In this document: positions 59,070 through 64,000 of the stretch, piece after piece
Position numbering within the stretch: position 1 is the stretch's first letter
Layout of the letters: every line of letters begins with the position of its first letter
Source: Cohnella lupini
Lineage (GTDB): Bacteria > Bacillota > Bacilli > Paenibacillales > Paenibacillaceae
Reading direction: 5' to 3'
Length of the DNA stretch: 64,000 nt
NCBI RefSeq assembly: GCF_003386205.1
Contig: NZ_QRDY01000005.1
Span: 186,001 to 250,000, forward strand
Made by a program: the position numbers and the translations under genes
The notes under the pieces: generated by a model
Told to the model about the DNA's origin: nothing
Seen by the model: the letters and a program-made list of their open reading frames with translations, nothing else
Databases searched by the model: none

Positions 59070-60804
59070 GGGAAAGGCTCCTTGTCAGTTGCTCCATTTC
59101 CTCCTCGTTGCGAATCAGCGGCAAATTCATGATTACTTGCGTGCCCCCATGCGCCCCTGATGCGATATGAACGCCGTATTTAGGACCGCAATAGAGATGG
59201 ATACGGTCGATAACGTTGCGAATGCCTATTCCCGAAGCGGTCTGAATATCGAATCCGTCGGGCAATCCGCATCCGTTATCGGCGATCGTGACGATCAGCT
59301 GCTTACCCCCGATTTCATCCCGTTGCTCGATATCCACATGAACGACCGCATTGTCGTGCCGATTCTGAAAGCCGTGAATGACCGCATTTTCCAGGAAAGG
59401 CTGCAAAATGATTTTCGGAATGATGGCATCGAATAAATCGCTTTCCACGTTCTCGGCATATTCGGTGCTGAAATTTTGACGGTACTCTTGAATGGCCATA
59501 TAACAACGGGCGTGAGCCAATTCATCTCTAACGGTAACGTACCACTTGTCGTTGCTGAGTCCGATGCGGAACAGCTTGGACAATTGCTGAACCATCAGAC
59601 TGATCTCGTGAGCATTGTAATCCAACGCTCTCCAATGAATCAGATCCAAGGTATTGTACAGGAAATGCGGCTTGATCTGCGCGTGCAGCAGTTGGATTTC
59701 CGCTTCCCGGCGATCGCGATGCTCCTGATTCAGGCGTCCTATAAGCTCCTTCAAACGGTGCACCATCCGGTTGAAATGCGTTGTGAGATAGAGGTACTCC
59801 TGAATGCTCGACGCATTCATTCTTACGTTGAAATCCCCCTTCTCGATAGACCGCATCCCTTCTACTATGCCGTATATGGGAGAGGTCAGCCTTCTTGACA
59901 CCCAGAAAGCGAGCGGAATGGACAATAGGATCAACGCGGACAACAATCCGACGATTAACGTGCGGATTTCCTTGCCGCTCTGCTTGAATACGTCTTTGGA
60001 AATCAATTGAAGGAGCATCCAATATTGCGAATTCGCGTCCGATTGAATAACGCTGTATTTCGTACCCGATACCGCGTTTACCATCTCGTCCGCGCGTTCA
60101 GGCACGGTTATGCCGGTGGGCAGCACCGAAGCGATATAGTTGCCTCCGGAGTCCAAGACTACGTAATAGTCCGGAACGTTCTCCGCCGATCCGTCCTTAT
60201 CCAGAATTTCGAATAGCATCTTGTCGGGAATGTTAATCTTCACGATACCTAGAATTTCGCCGCGGTTGCCGATGATTTGGTGCACGTAGCTGATCATCCC
60301 GATTGACGAATGATCATGGGACGCGATCCAGTAGCCGTCCGACCGATCCATTCTTTCAAGCCATCCTTCCGCTTGCGCTTCTTTAATCGGATGCATGAAT
60401 TGATCCTGAAAGGTCGGGTACCCGATAAGCCAATCGGTATACAGTTCAATCGAGTGCAGACCCGCCTTCACGGTAGCCAGCTTCTGAAATTCCTCGTACA
60501 ATTGACGGCTCTTGAATACGAAATCATACTCGCTCTCCGGCTCGACGGACAGGTATTGCTGAACCATCGTGTTCGTCACCAGAAAACGGGCCGTATCCTG
60601 GATACCCGCCACGTAATTCGAAAGCTTCTGGGAAGTCTCGTCCAGAAGCTCTTTCTTGGCTAGCCGGATTTCGCGGTAGGCGATTTCCGAGTACGTTCCG
60701 TAATATACGACTCCGGAGATAAGCAGGAGAAGGCTATTGAATCCGACGAAGCAAAGCACCATCAGAGTGAAAAGCTTTGTCGGGTATTTGAATCGTTTGC
60801 GCAT
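59044..60804 (-). CDS. YesM-type sensor histidine kinase
   Basis: Kinase of 586 residues. Membrane helix about 11-35, extracellular dCache-like sensor 40-275, second helix 280-303, HAMP about 305-358, then HAQIKPHFLYNTLD (His380; Lys replaces the usual Asn), QPFLENAVIHGF, IADNGCGLP and GIGIRNVIDRIHLY. ATG at 60804 with GAGGG seven bases upstream; the open frame upstream lacks a site. It follows the second permease by 41 bases, and forms an operon with the importer, unusual because these sensors are often transcribed apart. Confidence 0.92.
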   Translation of the reverse strand: MRKRFKYPTKLFTLMVLCFVGFNSLLLLISGVVYYGTYSEIAYREIRLAKKELLDETSQKLSNYVAGIQDTARFLVTNTMVQQYLSVEPESEYDFVFKSRQLYEEFQKLATVKAGLHSIELYTDWLIGYPTFQDQFMHPIKEAQAEGWLERMDRSDGYWIASHDHSSIGMISYVHQIIGNRGEILGIVKINIPDKMLFEILDKDGSAENVPDYYVVLDSGGNYIASVLPTGITVPERADEMVNAVSGTKYSVIQSDANSQYWMLLQLISKDVFKQSGKEIRTLIVGLLSALILLSIPLAFWVSRRLTSPIYGIVEGMRSIEKGDFNVRMNASSIQEYLYLTTHFNRMVHRLKELIGRLNQEHRDRREAEIQLLHAQIKPHFLYNTLDLIHWRALDYNAHEISLMVQQLSKLFRIGLSNDKWYVTVRDELAHARCYMAIQEYRQNFSTEYAENVESDLFDAIIPKIILQPFLENAVIHGFQNRHDNAVVHVDIEQRDEIGGKQLIVTIADNGCGLPDGFDIQTASGIGIRNVIDRIHLYCGPKYGVHIASGAHGGTQVIMNLPLIRNEEEMEQLTRSLSHEFDSLGG

Positions 60805-60845
60805 TTTGTCTATCCCTCTGAGTAAACAATTGTCGTACAACCATT

Positions 60846-61685
60846 TTAACCTTTCAAGCCCGTCGTCGCGATCCCTTGGGTAAAGTATTTCTGTCCCAGG
60901 AAGAAGATGACGAGGCTAGGCACGATGGATAAGACCGACATAGCGAATACCGCGCCCCAATTGGAGCTGCCGCTGGAATCCAAGAATAGGCGCAAGCCGA
61001 GAGGAACCGTGAATTTCTTGATGTCGCTCAGATAGATCAATTGCCCGAAGAAATCGTCCCATGTACCCATGAACGTGAAGATCGCGGCCGTTATTAACGC
61101 GGGCAGGCTGAGAGGCATGATAATGCGGAAATACAGCGTAAACCAGCCGCAGCCGTCGATCTTCGCGCTTTCGTCCAATTCCTTGGGAATTCCGCGTATG
61201 AATTGAACGATCAGGAAGACGAAGAAGGCGTCGCCGACGAATTTCGGGGTCATGAGCGGAAGGAACGTATCCACCCAACCGATCTTGTGGAACATGATGT
61301 ATTGCGGGATCAACGTCACGTGTCCCGGAAGCATGATCGTACCCAGCATGAGCGCGAAGAACAGATTTTTCAAAGGGAAGTTGATTCTTGCGAACGAGAA
61401 GGCCGCCATGGACGAACTGAGAACCGTCCCGATGACTGCCACTACGCAAAGAATGAGGGAATTCAAGAAGAACCGGCCGAACTGAATGTTGCGCAAGCCG
61501 AACCAACCTTCCGAATAATGCTCGAACGTAATCGAAGAAGGCCATAATCCTTTGGAAGTGAAAATTTCCGTCGTCGGCTTGACCGAGGCGCTAAGCAGCC
61601 AAAATACCGGATAGAGCATAAGAAGCCCGAACCCTAGCACCAGCGCATGGAAGAAGAACGATCTGATCTGTCGATGGATGGCCAT
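60846..61685 (-). CDS. Sugar ABC transporter permease, MalG-like
   Basis: Permease of 279 residues with six helices and the EAA loop ESAKIDGCGWFTLYFRIIMPL. Its N-terminus is MAIHRQIRSFFFHALVLGFGL. C-terminus ends QGIATTGLKG, typical for this half. ATG at 61685 lies three bases after the stop of the other permease, so the two are coupled. No ATPase gene is in the cluster. Confidence 0.93.
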   Translation of the reverse strand: MAIHRQIRSFFFHALVLGFGLLMLYPVFWLLSASVKPTTEIFTSKGLWPSSITFEHYSEGWFGLRNIQFGRFFLNSLILCVVAVIGTVLSSSMAAFSFARINFPLKNLFFALMLGTIMLPGHVTLIPQYIMFHKIGWVDTFLPLMTPKFVGDAFFVFLIVQFIRGIPKELDESAKIDGCGWFTLYFRIIMPLSLPALITAAIFTFMGTWDDFFGQLIYLSDIKKFTVPLGLRLFLDSSGSSNWGAVFAMSVLSIVPSLVIFFLGQKYFTQGIATTGLKG

Positions 61686-61688
61686 CCC

Positions 61689-62579
61689 TCAATCCCTCCC
61701 GTCCGAATAGTACACCCAGTAGCGGGATGTCAGGAACAGCACGCCGGTAAAGGCGGCAATTATGATCAGCAGCAGCCAAGCCATCGCGGAAGCGTAGCCC
61801 ATGTCCAGGAACGTAAAGCCTTTGATATACAAATATAAGGAATAGAGTAGCGTTGAATTGATCGGTCCGCCCGAACCGCCGCTAATGATGAAAGCTTTGG
61901 TAAACGTTTGAAACGACTGAATCAACGTAATTGTCAAATTAAAGAAGATGACGGGCGTAAGCAGCGGCAGCGTGATCCGCGCGAATTTCCGAAAAATACT
62001 GGCTCCGTCTACGGTCGCCGCTTCGTAGAGCTCTTGGGGGATTTGCTTGAGTCCGGCCAGGAATATGATCATAACCGACCCGAACTGCCATACCGATAAT
62101 CCGATCAACGAGAAGATCGCATAGTGAGGATCGGCGATCCAGTTGGGACCATCGATTCCCAGCAGGCTTAAGCCTTGGTTATACAGTCCTTCCTTGTCGA
62201 ACACCTGCTTCCACAGGACGGATATGGCCACGCTTCCTCCCAGCAAGGAAGGAATGTAATAGATGGTGCGATATAAGCCGAGGAATTTCATTCCTTGATT
62301 AAGCAGCATGGCCAGTCCAAGCGCGAAGGCCAATCGGAAAGGAACCGACAGCAGCACGTATTTGAACGTGACTTTAATAGAATCGCCGAGACGATAATCG
62401 TCCGTAAACATGGTTTTATAATTGTCGAAGCCTATCCATTGTGGCGCGGATAGCAAGTCGTATCTCGTAAAGGATAAATACAGAGATGCGATAATCGGAC
62501 TTAAGTATAGAAAGATGAAACCGATAAACCATGGCAACAGAAACAAATACCCGGCCGCATAGGTTTTGTATTTCTGCAT
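61689..62579 (-). CDS. Sugar ABC transporter permease, MalF-like
   Basis: Permease of 296 residues with six helices, beginning MQKYKTYAAGYLFLLPWFIG. EAA loop EAATVDGASIFRKFARITLPL. Imports the oligosaccharide with the MalG-like half and the binding protein encoded upstream. The hairpin between it and the binding-protein gene probably cuts its expression below that of the binding protein. ATG at 62579 with GGGGAGC. Confidence 0.93.
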   Translation of the reverse strand: MQKYKTYAAGYLFLLPWFIGFIFLYLSPIIASLYLSFTRYDLLSAPQWIGFDNYKTMFTDDYRLGDSIKVTFKYVLLSVPFRLAFALGLAMLLNQGMKFLGLYRTIYYIPSLLGGSVAISVLWKQVFDKEGLYNQGLSLLGIDGPNWIADPHYAIFSLIGLSVWQFGSVMIIFLAGLKQIPQELYEAATVDGASIFRKFARITLPLLTPVIFFNLTITLIQSFQTFTKAFIISGGSGGPINSTLLYSLYLYIKGFTFLDMGYASAMAWLLLIIIAAFTGVLFLTSRYWVYYSDGRD

Positions 62580-62605
62580 AATTAGCTCCCCTATCCTTGG
62601 GAAAA

Positions 62606-62624
62606 GGGAGCCGCAAGGGCTCCC
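62606..62624. other. Hairpin between binding-protein and permease genes
   Basis: GGGAGCC-caag/gcaag loop-GGCTCCC, followed on the minus strand by TTTTCCC. It lies 30 bases after the binding-protein stop, like the hairpin at 36421-36447 in the other importer operon. Confidence 0.6.
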
Positions 62625-62654
62625 CGATATCCCGTTATTTCATGATGATATGAC

Positions 62655-63995
62655 TTATTGCGCTTTAGCTTTGGCGAGCAATTTATCCGTTTCGGTCATG
62701 AATTCGTCGACGGAGGACTCGATCGAATTGGCGTTGAACGCGATTTTCTCGCTCGTTAGCTGCAACAGCTTCGTGAATTCGTTATCCAATGGAAATTGTT
62801 GATAATCCACGGCCGGAGCCGTGTTGCTAACCAATGAAATGTAATCGTAAAGAACCTTGTCTACCGGCGTGGATTGCGCGGCTAATACATCGCGAATCTT
62901 GGCCGCCGGAGGAACTCCTCTAGTGCTGCCGAGGATAACTCCGGCTTCTGGATCGTTCACCATGAAGTCGATGAATTTAGCCACCATCTCCGGATGTTTG
63001 GTACCCTCGTAAGAGGTAATGAATTGTCCGGAGATCGGCGGAATCATTCCGCTTCCTGCCGGGCCGTTCGGATACACCGTCAAGCCCAATTGGTCCTGAG
63101 TCAACTCTTGGAAACCGAAGATCTGGGAGGCCGACGCGCTCTGAATGGCTACCTCTCCCTTAACGACTAGAGATTTGTCTACGGCAGTCGGAGGACTGGC
63201 GACTTGCACGTCGGCAGGTACGATCGCCCCCGCTTTGCGTAGCTCATCCCACATCGAGAACCAGTCGATCATCTCTTGCTTGTCGAAATGGCGCTCTCCG
63301 TCGCGATAGAGCTCCTTGCCCACGCTTCCCAGATAGGAACCTAACGAAGCCGCATCGCTGGACAAATCATACGATCCGTAGTGGCCTTTGCCCAATTTCT
63401 CCGCGATTTGAATGACGTCCGCTTTGAAATCGTCGTAAGTCCAATTTTCATTCGGAACCGGCAGGCCCGCTTTCTCGAACATACTGGCGTTATACATCAA
63501 CGTTGTCGAGCTTACGCCTAGCGTCACGCCGTACAGTTTGTCGTTGAATGTAGCCGCTTTCACCAAGCCTCCGTTGAAATCGTCCACATGAAGGATGTCG
63601 CCTACGTACGGAGTCAGATCGAGCAACGCGTTTTTGTCTACGTATTCTTTAATGTTGCCGCCTAGTTGGATCAAGTCGGGTGCGTTGCCCGCGGCAATCT
63701 GCGTGTTCAGCTTATCCAAGTATCCGTCGAACCCGGAATATTCGCCCGTGATTTTAACGCCCGGATTTTTCTGTTCGAACAGCTCGATAACCTTAAGCGT
63801 TTTCTCGTGTCTTTCATCCGCGCCCCACCAAGACATGCGAAGCTCGATTTCCTTGCCGTCGTCAGTCGTCGCCTCGCCGGTAGCTTGCGATGCCGCTCCT
63901 TCTTTGTCCGGTTCATTCGAGGCGCCGTTGGAACAGGCCGCTAAAAACAAAACCAGGGTAAGCATGTACATCGCAATAGTTTTTTTCTTCAACAT
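62655..63995 (-). CDS. Extracellular sugar-binding lipoprotein of an ABC importer
   Basis: Solute-binding protein of 446 residues. Signal peptide with lipobox LFLAAC (Cys21), a short Glu/Ala-rich linker, then IELRMSWWGADERHEKTLKVIELFEQ (shown in short, family-1 start), AAGNAPDLIQLGG, and TSYEGTKHPEMVAKFIDFMV. ATG at 63995, so the ribosome site and promoter lie outside the window. It opens the last operon: binding protein, two permeases, kinase, regulator and two glycosidases. The substrate is probably a hemicellulose or arabinan fragment, inferred from GH43. Confidence 0.92.
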   Translation of the reverse strand: MLKKKTIAMYMLTLVLFLAACSNGASNEPDKEGAASQATGEATTDDGKEIELRMSWWGADERHEKTLKVIELFEQKNPGVKITGEYSGFDGYLDKLNTQIAAGNAPDLIQLGGNIKEYVDKNALLDLTPYVGDILHVDDFNGGLVKAATFNDKLYGVTLGVSSTTLMYNASMFEKAGLPVPNENWTYDDFKADVIQIAEKLGKGHYGSYDLSSDAASLGSYLGSVGKELYRDGERHFDKQEMIDWFSMWDELRKAGAIVPADVQVASPPTAVDKSLVVKGEVAIQSASASQIFGFQELTQDQLGLTVYPNGPAGSGMIPPISGQFITSYEGTKHPEMVAKFIDFMVNDPEAGVILGSTRGVPPAAKIRDVLAAQSTPVDKVLYDYISLVSNTAPAVDYQQFPLDNEFTKLLQLTSEKIAFNANSIESSVDEFMTETDKLLAKAKAQ

Positions 63996-64000
63996 ATAAC

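Noticed and set aside
1..64000. tRNA, rRNA, riboswitches, insertion sequences, prophage or attachment sites
   Set aside because: None could be recognised by eye; no transposase, integrase or terminal inverted repeats with target duplications were seen. A covariance-model search would be decisive.

Overview
The window reads as chromosomal DNA of a soil- or plant-associated Paenibacillaceae bacterium (Paenibacillus or Cohnella type). The evidence is a base composition near 50% GC, strong Gram-positive Shine-Dalgarno sites, frequent TTG and GTG starts, lipoprotein sugar-binding proteins, YesM/YesN-type two-component systems, many AraC regulators, and sugar-catabolism genes of Bacillota type (UxuB of the SDR family, split UxaA). 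No rRNA, tRNA, insertion sequence, phage gene or CRISPR array was recognised. All but five genes lie on the minus strand.

Positions 1-7550 hold one long minus-strand operon. It runs from two Gfo/Idh/MocA oxidoreductases through a TIM-barrel isomerase, an AraC regulator, UxuB, UxuA and KDPG aldolase to KDG kinase, which is cut by the window edge. This is the lower hexuronate (glucuronate) route to pyruvate and glyceraldehyde-3-phosphate. Two interleaved tandem-repeat arrays lie upstream (7675-8255). Positions 8357-26640 are a mixed housekeeping and sensing region: AEC transporter, SGNH esterase, YwaF membrane protein, an esterase-kinase-response regulator operon, an ArsR metal sensor, thymidine kinase, SRAP, MOSC, YiaAB, ADP-ribosylglycohydrolase, LrgAB, nicotinate phosphoribosyltransferase, a metallophosphoesterase and TerC. 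A 25-bp near-palindromic element is shared by the ywaF and yiaAB promoters and may be the operator of the local NarL-type response regulator.

Positions 25753-46391 are mainly carbohydrate loci: an AraC/isomerase divergon, a second repeat array, a large DUF5107-TPR protein beside another AraC, and an alpha-galactoside locus. The latter has a binding protein, two permeases and GH36, with an upstream aldose-epimerase/YesM/YesN operon; the two units share a 13-bp promoter element. An operon of a PhyH-HEAT fusion and a split altronate dehydratase follows, divergent from its own AraC gene. Positions 46425-54300 carry an MFS exporter, small proteins, a 1140-residue secreted beta-helix protein with PKD, FN3 and PA14 domains, and a PfkB kinase/D-lyxose isomerase pair. 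A third array separates these from the last locus (54869-63995): binding protein, two permeases, YesM/YesN, an (alpha/alpha)6 glycosidase and GH43.

Together the genes describe a cell that senses plant oligosaccharides at the surface, imports them, cuts them inside, and feeds the sugars and uronates into the Entner-Doudoroff branch. The least explained items are the repeat arrays, the shared promoter elements, the PhyH-HEAT/UxaA operon and the oxidoreductases attached to the uronate operon.
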